Positions 34,710-42,770 of a stretch of DNA of 64,000 bases are shown here, piece after piece; positions within the stretch are counted from its first letter, which is position 1; each line of letters begins with the position of its first letter. Source of the stretch: an uncultured Bacteroidales bacterium (GTDB taxonomy: Bacteria > Bacteroidota > Bacteroidia > Bacteroidales > UBA932). The position numbers were made by a program, and so were the translations under genes. The notes beneath the pieces are model-generated. The model searched no databases. It saw nothing but the letters and a program-made list of their open reading frames with translations, and was not told where the DNA came from. The stretch is taken from NCBI GenBank assembly GCA_944326305.1, contig CALVDL010000005.1:80255-144254 (forward strand). The letters are read 5' to 3'.

Positions 34710-36491
34710 CTATTCCACGAAAGCGATCACCTCGCCCTTGGCGACCATATCACCCTGCTTTGAGCAGATGGCCACGATGCGTCCGCTTACTGCAGGGACA
34801 ACTTCCTCCATCCCGTAATAAGTCTGGACATAGCTCATCGCCTTTCCGGCCTCGACCTCAGTCCCGACCACCGGGGCAGTGGAAACATCATCCACATCCA
34901 CCTGCCAGATCAGCTGGCCCTTCACCGGAGCCTGCACTGCCGTAGCCTTAGGATACTTCTCGGCAATCTTCTCCACATCATACTTCGGCACTTCCACCAC
35001 AGGACGTGTGATGACTACAGGCGCTCCAGCCTTTTCTTTCGCAGCCTCGAGGTCTTTCTTGAAACGCTCCTTGGCTATGCCGCTCTTGTAGTCGCGGTAC
35101 TGCCTTTCGTGCATGGCGAACTCGAAGAGTTCCTCGTCGTCCTCCCCGAAGTCCCAGCCTTCCTCTGTCATCATCTGGCGGTACTTGTCCAGCTCGTCCG
35201 GGAACGCATCCTGAGGATTTCCGGTATAGAACTCCAGGCCCTTGCTCTTGGCGAGCTCCACAAGCTCCGGAGCCAGCTCGCCAGGGAGACGGCCCATCTT
35301 GCCGAGAATCATGTTCCACGTGTCCTTGTCGATGGTGGTCCATCTCGGCTGCCCCTTGAGGATGTTCATGAGGTTCATCAGGGCGGTATTCTTCACATAC
35401 TGGCTGAACGGCGTCACAAGTGGCGGATAGCCCAGGCGAGGCCATACGTACTCGACCTCCTGGAACAGCATCACCATCAGCTCGTCAAGAGTAAGCTCCT
35501 TCTTGCCCTGGGCGCGCAGTGAAGCGTTGATGGCTCCGTGGAAACCTTTCAGGTCCGCCATCATCGAGCCCATCATGCCGCCAGGAAGGCCGCAGCCCAC
35601 CAGAAGCGAGCTCATATGCGAGTTGTTAGGGTCAATCCAGTAGCCGAGGAAGTCGTCTATGAACTTCTGGGTAAGGCGGCGCACCTCCATATATGCGTTC
35701 ATGTTCAGGTCCTTGACCTTGAACCCGTCCGCCTTCATCATCTCGCGGATGGTGATCACATCCGGATGCACCTTGCCCCATGAAAGAGGCTCGACAGCCA
35801 CATCCAGATAGTCGGCGCCGGCGCGGGCGACCTCGAGCATCGAAGCCGGAGAGAACCCGGGGCCGGTGTGGCCGTGGTACTGTACCTTTATATGAGGGTA
35901 TTTCTTCTTTATTGACGCAGTAAGCCGGCCGAGGAAAGTCGGACGTCCGATTCCGGCCATGTCCTTGAGGCAGATCTCGTCACAGCCGTACTCGACCACC
36001 TTGTCGACGATGCCCATATAATATTCCACAGTGTGGATAGGGGAATTCGTGATGGAGAGGGCCACCTGCGAAATCATCCCGCCCTTCTTCGCATACTCCA
36101 CTGAAAGGCGGAGGTTCCTGTGGTCATTCAGACCGCAGAAAGAACGTGAGATGTTGGTCCCCTGCTTGCATTTCACCTTGTACATGAGCTCGCGGACATC
36201 GGCCGGCACCGGGTTCATCCTGAGCGCGTTAAGGCCCCTCTCCAGCATGTGGGTCTGGATTCCGGCCTTATTGAAAGGCGCGGTCCACTCGCGCACGGCC
36301 CTGTTCGGGTTCTCACCGAACAGGAGGTTCACCTGCTCGAACGCACCACCGTTGGTCTCGACCCTGTCGAAGCACCCCATATCGATGATAGCCGGAGCCA
36401 CTTCCTTGAGCTGGCTGACAGTCGGGACATACTTGCCCGAAGACTGCCACATGTCCCTGTAAACCAGGGAGAATTTTATTTCTCTTGCCAT
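34710..36491 (-). CDS. Pyruvate carboxylase B/oxaloacetate decarboxylase-like protein lacking the biotin lysine
   Basis: About 593 residues. The N-terminal carboxyltransferase TIM barrel is typical (REIKFSLVYRDMWQSSGKYV, ADEICLKDMAGIGRP-like DEICLKDMAG, QYHGHTGPGF, PGGMMGSMM). The C-terminal ~80 residues have the biotinyl/lipoyl fold (STAPVVGTEVEAGKAMSYVQ ... VSGRIVAICSKQGD). However, where the canonical AMKM biotinylation motif should be, the sequence reads TYYGMEEVVP, without lysine. Thus covalent biotin attachment looks impossible. The start at 36491 (MAREIKF) is supported by a TATATTTG box at 36522. No beta or gamma decarboxylase subunit lies nearby. The actual reaction is uncertain. Confidence 0.82.
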   Translation of the reverse strand: MAREIKFSLVYRDMWQSSGKYVPTVSQLKEVAPAIIDMGCFDRVETNGGAFEQVNLLFGENPNRAVREWTAPFNKAGIQTHMLERGLNALRMNPVPADVRELMYKVKCKQGTNISRSFCGLNDHRNLRLSVEYAKKGGMISQVALSITNSPIHTVEYYMGIVDKVVEYGCDEICLKDMAGIGRPTFLGRLTASIKKKYPHIKVQYHGHTGPGFSPASMLEVARAGADYLDVAVEPLSWGKVHPDVITIREMMKADGFKVKDLNMNAYMEVRRLTQKFIDDFLGYWIDPNNSHMSSLLVGCGLPGGMMGSMMADLKGFHGAINASLRAQGKKELTLDELMVMLFQEVEYVWPRLGYPPLVTPFSQYVKNTALMNLMNILKGQPRWTTIDKDTWNMILGKMGRLPGELAPELVELAKSKGLEFYTGNPQDAFPDELDKYRQMMTEEGWDFGEDDEELFEFAMHERQYRDYKSGIAKERFKKDLEAAKEKAGAPVVITRPVVEVPKYDVEKIAEKYPKATAVQAPVKGQLIWQVDVDDVSTAPVVGTEVEAGKAMSYVQTYYGMEEVVPAVSGRIVAICSKQGDMVAKGEVIAFVE

Positions 36492-36521
36492 AAATATGAT
36501 AATATCAATCTGTTCAGCCTG

Positions 36522-36529
36522 CAAATATA
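36522..36529 (-). promoter_or_regulatory. -7 box of the carboxyltransferase gene
   Basis: The minus strand reads TATATTTG 30 bases before the ATG at 36491. It makes the in-frame ATG at 36524 impossible as a start, since that lies inside the box. Confidence 0.65.
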
Positions 36530-36539
36530 GTGGTTTTTA

Positions 36540-37394
36540 TCAAACATCCATCCTTATAGGTGACAGAAGTCTGTATATCCAGGCAAGCACAGGATCCGGC
36601 AGCACGGCTACAAGCGGCTTGAAAATATGGTTGAGGAGACCAGGCATCGTGCCTTTCCTCCTCCTGAATGTAGCCTCCAGGGCCTTCTCCACAGCCTTTT
36701 CAGCAGGAATCATCACCCTGAGGTTCCTTGCAAGCCTGCGGTAAGACGGTTTAAGATTGAAAAGCGGGGTGTCAACAGCCCCGAAATACGCATTGGTCAC
36801 ACTGACGCCTGTCCCGCGGCATTCCACCCGGAGGGCCCGGGAGAAATCCTTCACGAAGCGTTTGGTAGAGGCATACATCCCCAGGCCGGGCCACGGTATC
36901 CATGCGGCGAGGGACGACACGTTGAGGACGTATCCGCATCCCCTCGAAAGCATCCCGGGTACAAACGCGCGGCAAAGAAGCAGAGGGGTATAGTTGTGCA
37001 CCATCACCATCCTCGACAGGGCCGCCGGGGAGGTCTGGGCTATCCCCTGGTAATAGAAAAGTCCCGCATTGTTCACAAGCACCTCCACCTCGCATCCATG
37101 CTGCATGGTGAACAAATGCACCTTCTCCGCGGCATCCTGCCGTGAAAGGTCCTGTACCAGAGGCAGGACTGAAAAGGATGACTTGTACGGAATCCTCCAG
37201 TCTGACAGTCCGGCGACCATATTCCTCAACCGGTCGGCCGTATCCTCGAGCTTTGCAGCGTTTATATCAACTATCACCAGGCTGTACCCCATCAGCGCCA
37301 GCCTTTCGGCATACAGCCTGCCCATGCCGGAAGCGGCCCCGGTAACAATGGCAAACGCACGGTATTCTCTGAATTTCTTGCTGTCAATTTCCAT
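36540..37394 (-). CDS. Short-chain dehydrogenase/reductase
   Basis: 284 residues with the classical SDR plan: cofactor motif TGAASGMG (residues ~18-25), NNAG at ~107 and the catalytic set with SSLAAW (Ser) and YASTK (Tyr, Lys). The aspartate after the second strand (VIVDINA) favours NAD(H). The C-terminal ~40 residues contain a hydrophobic segment, as in long SDRs that act on lipids. The substrate is unknown. It is divergent from the Fur-family regulator, so it may be under its control (inference). Confidence 0.88.
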   Translation of the reverse strand: MEIDSKKFREYRAFAIVTGAASGMGRLYAERLALMGYSLVIVDINAAKLEDTADRLRNMVAGLSDWRIPYKSSFSVLPLVQDLSRQDAAEKVHLFTMQHGCEVEVLVNNAGLFYYQGIAQTSPAALSRMVMVHNYTPLLLCRAFVPGMLSRGCGYVLNVSSLAAWIPWPGLGMYASTKRFVKDFSRALRVECRGTGVSVTNAYFGAVDTPLFNLKPSYRRLARNLRVMIPAEKAVEKALEATFRRRKGTMPGLLNHIFKPLVAVLPDPVLAWIYRLLSPIRMDV

Positions 37395-37439
37395 AAATAC
37401 AGTGAGAAACTGTTTCTAAATTTGAATATTTCAATTTTA

Positions 37440-37471
37440 TTTGGTACAGGAGCAAAATATTCCTAATTTTG
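37440..37471 (+). promoter_or_regulatory. Promoter of the Fur-family gene
   Basis: TTTG at 37440-37443 and TAATTTTG at 37464-37471 are spaced by 20 bases. Transcription would begin near 37478, which favours the ATG at 37493 over an earlier in-frame start at 37469. Confidence 0.75.
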
Positions 37472-37492
37472 CGCAATCCGATTTGCAAATAT

Positions 37493-37951
37493 ATGACCAA
37501 TTCGAAAAATACAAACATAGAAAAGTTCAAAAACGACCTCAAGAGGCACGGTCTGAAAGCGACCCCGCAGAGGCTTGCCGTGCACGAGGCGATGATGAAG
37601 CTCGGGCATGCGTCAGCCGACATGGTCACCGAAGAAATCAGGGAAAGCGGCACCACCAAGGTTACAGTGGCGTCGGTATACAACATCCTTTCACATCTGG
37701 CCCTGCTCGGGATATACGACCACAGGCTCAGCTCCAACAACAAGATGTACTTCGATGTCAACACATTCAAGCACATGCACATCTACGACTGCGAGAACCA
37801 TGAGTTCAAGGATGTCGTAGACGAAGAGCTGCTATCCATCGTGGAGCGCCACCTGCTGCGCAGGAAGTTCAAGGGATACAGGATAGAGAACATCGACATC
37901 CAGCTTATCGGACGGCCGTCAAGGAGAAAGGCGAAGCCGGCATCAATATGA
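37493..37951 (+). CDS. Fur/PerR-family transcriptional regulator without CxxC zinc motifs
   Basis: About 152 residues. The winged helix is clear: LKRHGLKATPQRLAVHEAMM, HASADMVTEEI and TKVTVASVYNILSHLALLGI. The dimerisation domain has KHMHIYDCENHEFKDVVDEE, in place of the usual HHHxxCxxCG block, so only one cysteine is present and both structural CxxC pairs are missing. It is probably a metal- or peroxide-responsive repressor. Its neighbours (an SDR, an outer-membrane barrel, and a peroxiredoxin 2 kb away) fit an oxidative-stress setting but do not prove it. Confidence 0.85.
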   Translation: MTNSKNTNIEKFKNDLKRHGLKATPQRLAVHEAMMKLGHASADMVTEEIRESGTTKVTVASVYNILSHLALLGIYDHRLSSNNKMYFDVNTFKHMHIYDCENHEFKDVVDEELLSIVERHLLRRKFKGYRIENIDIQLIGRPSRRKAKPASI

Positions 37952-37958
37952 TTTGACG

Positions 37959-38735
37959 ATGAAAAAATACCTGATACTTGCAGTCCTGGCCATAGTCCCG
38001 GCCATTACTGTATCAGCCCAGTACTTCAATCCCGACAGTTTCCGGAATGACTTTGAGGCAAGCGTGGGGTTCCAGAGCGACTTCAGGAGCGGCGAAGGCC
38101 CGGGGGCAAGGATAGACGTCAGCTATGCACGGTTCTACAGGCACAGGATAGGGTTCAGGGTCGGTGCGTGCTATATGCCTGACAATGTAGGCATCAGCCA
38201 CTCTGCAGGCATCCCTGTGGCATTCGCATGGAGGACCAGGATATGGGGATATGAAGACCAGTATGTGGAAGCCTCGAAAACTGCCATAGGCAGCAGCATA
38301 GAGGATTTAGCGGAAGACATCGGAAGATACGATTACTACTATGACGATGACAGCTTCGGGAGGGACATCGCCGAAGGGGCCACAACCGGGTTCCTGACCT
38401 TCCTCGCCAACCTCGTATCAAGGTTTGAGCTCTACTGCGGCCTCACGCCAGGATACATCTTCGGGGACGACAGCACACAGATTGTGCCCTACCCGTCGGG
38501 ACGGGACCGCTACTACGAGACCGGCATCGTGACACCGCACGACTTCTACCTTTCCGCAGACCTCGGAGCCAGGATCGTAATCAGGATATGGAGGTTCTCC
38601 TTCAACATCTCCCCTGCCGCCCATTACTATATCACAGACAATTTCAGGGAATACAACTCGGCCATGAAGACCAAGCTGTCCGACCCGATAAGGTGGCAGA
38701 TGTCACTGAATTTCGGGATAAGCTGCATGTTCTGA
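37959..38735 (+). CDS. Outer-membrane beta-barrel protein
   Basis: 258 residues with a signal peptide (KYLILAVLAIVPAITVSA). The mature part has alternating strands typical of small porin-like barrels (FEASVGFQSDFRSGEGPGAR, RIGFRVGACYMPD, FELYCGLTPGYIFGDD, RWQMSLNFGISCMF) and ends in an aromatic C-terminal residue. The central segment is rich in Tyr and Asp (RYDYYYDDDSFGRD). No function can be named. It follows the Fur-family gene by 7 bp and is probably cotranscribed. The ATG at 37959 is preferred to an upstream TTG. Confidence 0.75.
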   Translation: MKKYLILAVLAIVPAITVSAQYFNPDSFRNDFEASVGFQSDFRSGEGPGARIDVSYARFYRHRIGFRVGACYMPDNVGISHSAGIPVAFAWRTRIWGYEDQYVEASKTAIGSSIEDLAEDIGRYDYYYDDDSFGRDIAEGATTGFLTFLANLVSRFELYCGLTPGYIFGDDSTQIVPYPSGRDRYYETGIVTPHDFYLSADLGARIVIRIWRFSFNISPAAHYYITDNFREYNSAMKTKLSDPIRWQMSLNFGISCMF

Positions 38736-38767
38736 CCCCCTGTCGCGCATCAGGAAAAGCATGACAA

Positions 38768-39862
38768 TCATAGCAGAGACCTGTAAACTTTTTCCAATGC
38801 AGCTGCACTGGACTTCCAGTCGAACATCTCGAGCCTCTTTCTTCCGCGTTCAACTAATTTTGCACACAGATACTTGTTGTCCAGACACTTGAACACGGCA
38901 TCACACACAGACTCCGAATCCCCTGGTGTAAAATACAGGGCCGCATCGCCGGCCACCTCCGGGAAACAGCTCGCATCTGAAAGGCAGACCGGGCATCCTG
39001 CCCTGAATGCTTCAAGGACAGGCAGGCCGAACCCCTCATACAGGGAAGGGAAAACAAAAGCCTCCGCATTCATATACAGGGAAAGCAGCTGGGCGTCGGT
39101 AGCCCTCACGGTGGACACACGGTCATACAGCCCCATCCCGGCCAGCTCCCTGCCCTCATGGGAACTGAGCGGTTCCCCCGCACATACTATTTTCAGGTCC
39201 TTCTCCTTCTCCATAAGCGGGAGCAGGTCACGGACAAAAGGAAGGAAGTTCTTGTATCCGTCACGCCTGCCCACCAGCAGCAGATAGCGGGCCGGCCACG
39301 GCCCGCCCTCCGGCTCAAGGTCCCTGAATGATGTCCCGTGGTATATGACCGAGACCTTCGAAGGGTCTATCCCGGGATACAGGGCCAATATATCCTTCTT
39401 AGTGTTTTCCGATACGGCCACGATATGGTCGGACTCGAAAATATGCCTTTTCTTATCCCTGATGATCTTCCTGTCGAAATCCCCCGGGTACAGCTCCTGT
39501 ATCATATCATGTATGGTGGTCACCACAGGCCGTCCCGGCTTCATGTCGAACAGATAGCACCCGTAATATGTGGGATGCAGGATGTCATAGTCCTGGTGCC
39601 TGATATCATATTCAGAATACGCCCTGTTTATCCTCTCCACGGCCGCCAGGGCGACTTTCCTGCCACGGAAACGGAAATCGTAGTCGGTGACATTCCTCAG
39701 GAACAGCCCGTCCGCCCCGGAGATATACATGTTCCTGTTGAACTTAAGCGAGACGACAGGCTCCACCTCCGGGGAAAAATGGCTGAAAAGCTCCGCAAAA
39801 TACCGTGTTATGCCACCGGCCCTCTGCGAAGAAAACTTCTGGTAATCAAACAGGACCCTCAT
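38768..39862 (-). CDS. GT4-family glycosyltransferase
   Basis: 364 residues, GT-B fold. The N-terminal half has RAGGITRYFAELF and HPTYYGCYLFDMKPGRPVVT; the C-terminal half shows YLLLVGRRDGYKNFLPFVR and the donor-binding motif EAFVFPSLYEGFGLPVLEAF. This resembles mannosyltransferase-like GT4 enzymes of surface-glycan synthesis. It is convergent with the barrel gene and follows the peroxiredoxin gene by 15 bp on the same strand. Substrates are unknown. Confidence 0.88.
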   Translation of the reverse strand: MRVLFDYQKFSSQRAGGITRYFAELFSHFSPEVEPVVSLKFNRNMYISGADGLFLRNVTDYDFRFRGRKVALAAVERINRAYSEYDIRHQDYDILHPTYYGCYLFDMKPGRPVVTTIHDMIQELYPGDFDRKIIRDKKRHIFESDHIVAVSENTKKDILALYPGIDPSKVSVIYHGTSFRDLEPEGGPWPARYLLLVGRRDGYKNFLPFVRDLLPLMEKEKDLKIVCAGEPLSSHEGRELAGMGLYDRVSTVRATDAQLLSLYMNAEAFVFPSLYEGFGLPVLEAFRAGCPVCLSDASCFPEVAGDAALYFTPGDSESVCDAVFKCLDNKYLCAKLVERGRKRLEMFDWKSSAAALEKVYRSLL

Positions 39863-39877
39863 TCCACCCCCTGTTTA

Positions 39878-40324
39878 TCAGAGCAGTATCTGGGCCGCGT
39901 GGTTCTTGGTATCCACCTTCTCTATCACCCTTTCGAGAATACCTTCCTCCGAGAAGATGAACGTGCGGCGGAGAGTCCCCGTTGTGGTCTTCCCGTACAT
40001 CTTCTTCTCTCCCCATGCCCCGAAATCCTGAAGCATCTTAGTGGAACTGTCGGAAAGCAGGGTGAACGGGAGCGAATACTTCCCGATGAACTTCCTGTGG
40101 GAGGCCTCGCTGTCCTTGCTCACGCCCACCACATTGTACCCTGCCGCCACGAGGGCGTCATAATTGTCCCTCAGGCTGCATGCCTCGGCAGTGCAGCCGG
40201 GGGTATTGTCCTTCGGATAAAAATAGATTATTGTCCTCTTCCCTATCAGGTCTGAAGACTTCACCACATTGCCGTCCTGGTCGGTTACCTCGAACTCAGG
40301 CATCCTGTCCCCTGGTTTCAACAT
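39878..40324 (-). CDS. bcp: Thioredoxin-dependent thiol peroxidase (BCP-type peroxiredoxin)
   Basis: About 148 residues. The active site YPKDNTPGCTAEACSLRDNY contains the peroxidatic cysteine and the second cysteine five residues later, typical of atypical 2-Cys BCP enzymes. VGVSKDSEASHRKFIGKYSL is also characteristic. It reduces hydroperoxides using thioredoxin. The start at 40324 (MLKPGDRMPEFEV) matches the family better than the ATG at 40351. Confidence 0.93.
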   Translation of the reverse strand: MLKPGDRMPEFEVTDQDGNVVKSSDLIGKRTIIYFYPKDNTPGCTAEACSLRDNYDALVAAGYNVVGVSKDSEASHRKFIGKYSLPFTLLSDSSTKMLQDFGAWGEKKMYGKTTTGTLRRTFIFSEEGILERVIEKVDTKNHAAQILL

Positions 40325-40430
40325 AACGAACGAATTTAAAAACAACTGCAATTATAAGAAACAGTTTTGGATTTTTCCAAACATTCTTTTATTTAAGTCT
40401 GTCCGCCGGAGTCAGGAGGCAATCCGGTCT

Positions 40431-41771
40431 TCAGTCAGCCTTTCCGGAAGGGTCCTTGAGGGAATCCATATAGTCCATGTAGAACTTCCTCACGTCGCTC
40501 CACCTGTAATACGGGCCGGACACGGGCTCCAGCGGCAGATGCATCTCCTTCTCGTTGTGCATCATCCTGACAAGAATGCCGTCCTCCCCGGAAGACTGAC
40601 TGTTACGGTAGAATATTATCTGTATATTAGCCGCCATAGGGCTGAGCTCATACAGCGTCCAGTCCTCGGCGACAGCCTCCATGTCCCTTTCGTCCCTGTC
40701 GTAGCCGCTGTATTCCGTGAACTGCAGCATAGTCAGCAGAGGCATGACATTGGTGTCGTGGCCGAAACGCAGGTCTGCACATGGTGTACCGGCCTGGAGG
40801 GCCCTGTCTGCCTTGAATACAATGTCCTCCAGGAGAAGTTTTCCATAATATTCCGGGAAGCCCCTGTTTATCGATGACGGGCCGTTGGTCACGAAATAGC
40901 GGTAATTCTCGTATACGCTGAGACGGTAAAGTTCATCCGGGGTGAACAGGTCGTAGAACGATATGCCCAGGTCGAGGTCCTGCATATCGGACGCGAAAAG
41001 GTACAGATTGATGACCAGCTCTACGGCATCGATTCCCTCTGTGAACTTCCTGTCGGAGAACAGCAGGCCTGTAACACGCTCCACCGGGACATATTTTCCG
41101 GCTGCCGCATCATACTCCTTCCTCCACGGGGCGTCTGAACTCCTGTAGGCCCGGAAATCATCGCTCAGCTCCGGATGGGTGGAAGAATCATAACAGTTGA
41201 GGTATCTTGTAGTGCGCGGACTTGCCTCCCTGCTTATCGACAGGGCCGGCTCCAGTTCCTTGAGACGCTCGCAGAAAGACGCCATGCTGAGGATGCAGCG
41301 CGGCACTACGGTGGATACGGCCTCTATCGTAGCCCCGCTGCGGAATACCCCTGGGAACGAGGCGTACATCCTTGAAGCAATCTCCCTGTGCTGTTCCGCG
41401 CCCAGAGGGGAAAGCGTACCATAGCGGTATATGCCGTCATCATACACGGCCTGCACCCGTTTGTAAACATCCTCGCCGAAAGGCGTGAGGACACCCTCTG
41501 CGGAGGCGGCATCGAAGACCTCCTTTACCTCATTGTAATATGAGGCGCTTGTGAGCCACCTCGACCCGTGCCTGCCGTAATGGCTTATATAGAAAGGCTC
41601 GTAGCCTTCCGGCGCCGGGGTGTAGTCCTGCGGGACATAGTAATAATTGTAATATATGTTGCCCGACTTTTCCGGGCAGGCGAAGATTTCGTCCCTGACG
41701 GACTGCGCTCCAAGCGGCAGGGCAAACGAGACGGCGGCGAGAAGGAGGACGCTCCTTAAAATTCTTTTCAT
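40431..41771 (-). CDS. Secreted histidine acid phosphatase (MINPP/phytase-like)
   Basis: 446 residues with a signal peptide (SVLLLAAVSFALPLGAQ). The catalytic motif HYGRHGSRW (RHGxR) lies at residue ~65, and the proton-donor motif FGHDTN (HD) near residue 335, which together define the histidine-acid-phosphatase branch including inositol-polyphosphate phosphatases. It would release phosphate from organic phosphate esters in the periplasm or outside. It follows the EEP-family gene by 13 bp, making a two-gene phosphoester unit with a TACGTTTG promoter. Confidence 0.85.
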   Translation of the reverse strand: MKRILRSVLLLAAVSFALPLGAQSVRDEIFACPEKSGNIYYNYYYVPQDYTPAPEGYEPFYISHYGRHGSRWLTSASYYNEVKEVFDAASAEGVLTPFGEDVYKRVQAVYDDGIYRYGTLSPLGAEQHREIASRMYASFPGVFRSGATIEAVSTVVPRCILSMASFCERLKELEPALSISREASPRTTRYLNCYDSSTHPELSDDFRAYRSSDAPWRKEYDAAAGKYVPVERVTGLLFSDRKFTEGIDAVELVINLYLFASDMQDLDLGISFYDLFTPDELYRLSVYENYRYFVTNGPSSINRGFPEYYGKLLLEDIVFKADRALQAGTPCADLRFGHDTNVMPLLTMLQFTEYSGYDRDERDMEAVAEDWTLYELSPMAANIQIIFYRNSQSSGEDGILVRMMHNEKEMHLPLEPVSGPYYRWSDVRKFYMDYMDSLKDPSGKAD

Positions 41772-41784
41772 GGCAGCTTGCCTT

Positions 41785-42693
41785 CTATTCGTTTTCAGGG
41801 TTGATCCTCAGGTCCGCGACAAGGAAATAGTGGTCGCTCGGGTAAATCCCGTCCCTGCTGTCCTTGACTATCGACGAGGACAGGGGTTCCACAGGGCCTT
41901 TGGTGAATATGAAGTCTATCCTCTTGCCTGGATTCTTCGGCTTGTATTCCGCTCCCTGGAAAAGATGGCAGGTGAACTGGTCCGCCTCCCCCTCATGTAG
42001 GCCGGAATACACGTCATCCCATCCGGCCCCCACAAGGGTCGTGACGGCAGGCTGTGTCTTGCCGGAATTGAAGTCGCCGCACAGTATCTGCGGAAAGTCC
42101 TCCAGATACTGGCCAGCCTCCGCGGCTATCATCATAGACTGGTTGCGCTTGGCCTCCTCCGACTTGTGGTCGAGATGCACGTTCATGACGCGGAACTCGG
42201 CTCCGGTCTTCCTGTCGCGGATGCGCACCCAGTTGCAGTGCCTCGCCCTGTTCGTGTTCCAGGAGCAGCTGCCGGCAATCAGAGGTGTCTCGGACAGCCA
42301 GTAGGAACCGGAAGAGACAAACTCGTAACGTGATTTACGGAAGAATATCACGTTCTTGGCGATATTGTGGTACCCTTCGGTGTACGGGTCCATTTCAGGT
42401 CCCGGAAAACCGAACGCGAAGTACTCCTTCAGGTTCTCCTCCATGAAGGCATCTGAATCATATACCACCTCCTGCATGCATATTATGTCCGCATCATAGG
42501 ACTTTATCACATCGAGGCAGATGTCTTTCCTCTCATTCCACGGACGGCCGGGATGGCCTTCATCAGCTTCAAGGCCGGTCACCCTGATATTGCAGGTCAT
42601 GACCCTGTGCACTGTCCTGTCTTTCGCTTCGCAGACCCCGGAGGCGGCGAGCAGTGCCGCGAGGGCGGCAAAAACCATGAGTTTATTTTTCAT
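41785..42693 (-). CDS. Secreted endonuclease/exonuclease/phosphatase-family hydrolase
   Basis: 302 residues with a signal peptide (LMVFAALAALLAASGVCEA). The EEP fold motifs are clear: MTCNIR (metal-binding Asn), IICMQEV (Glu), NVHLDHKSEEA, LCGDFNS and the final YPSDHYFLVADL (Asp-His). Members include nucleases, inositol-phosphate phosphatases and sphingomyelinases. Secretion and the adjacent phytase-like enzyme favour a nutritional phosphoesterase (inference). Confidence 0.87.
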   Translation of the reverse strand: MKNKLMVFAALAALLAASGVCEAKDRTVHRVMTCNIRVTGLEADEGHPGRPWNERKDICLDVIKSYDADIICMQEVVYDSDAFMEENLKEYFAFGFPGPEMDPYTEGYHNIAKNVIFFRKSRYEFVSSGSYWLSETPLIAGSCSWNTNRARHCNWVRIRDRKTGAEFRVMNVHLDHKSEEAKRNQSMMIAAEAGQYLEDFPQILCGDFNSGKTQPAVTTLVGAGWDDVYSGLHEGEADQFTCHLFQGAEYKPKNPGKRIDFIFTKGPVEPLSSSIVKDSRDGIYPSDHYFLVADLRINPENE

Positions 42694-42717
42694 AGAGTGA
42701 TTTTAATGTAAATCGGA

Positions 42718-42725
42718 CAAACGTA
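42718..42725 (-). promoter_or_regulatory. -7 box of the EEP-phosphatase unit
   Basis: The minus strand reads TACGTTTG, a full TAnnTTTG match 25 bases before the EEP gene. No clear -33 element was seen. Confidence 0.55.
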
Positions 42726-42770
42726 TCCAAATAATATTATAATGGTGTATAAAATTTTCTTACAATTCCT

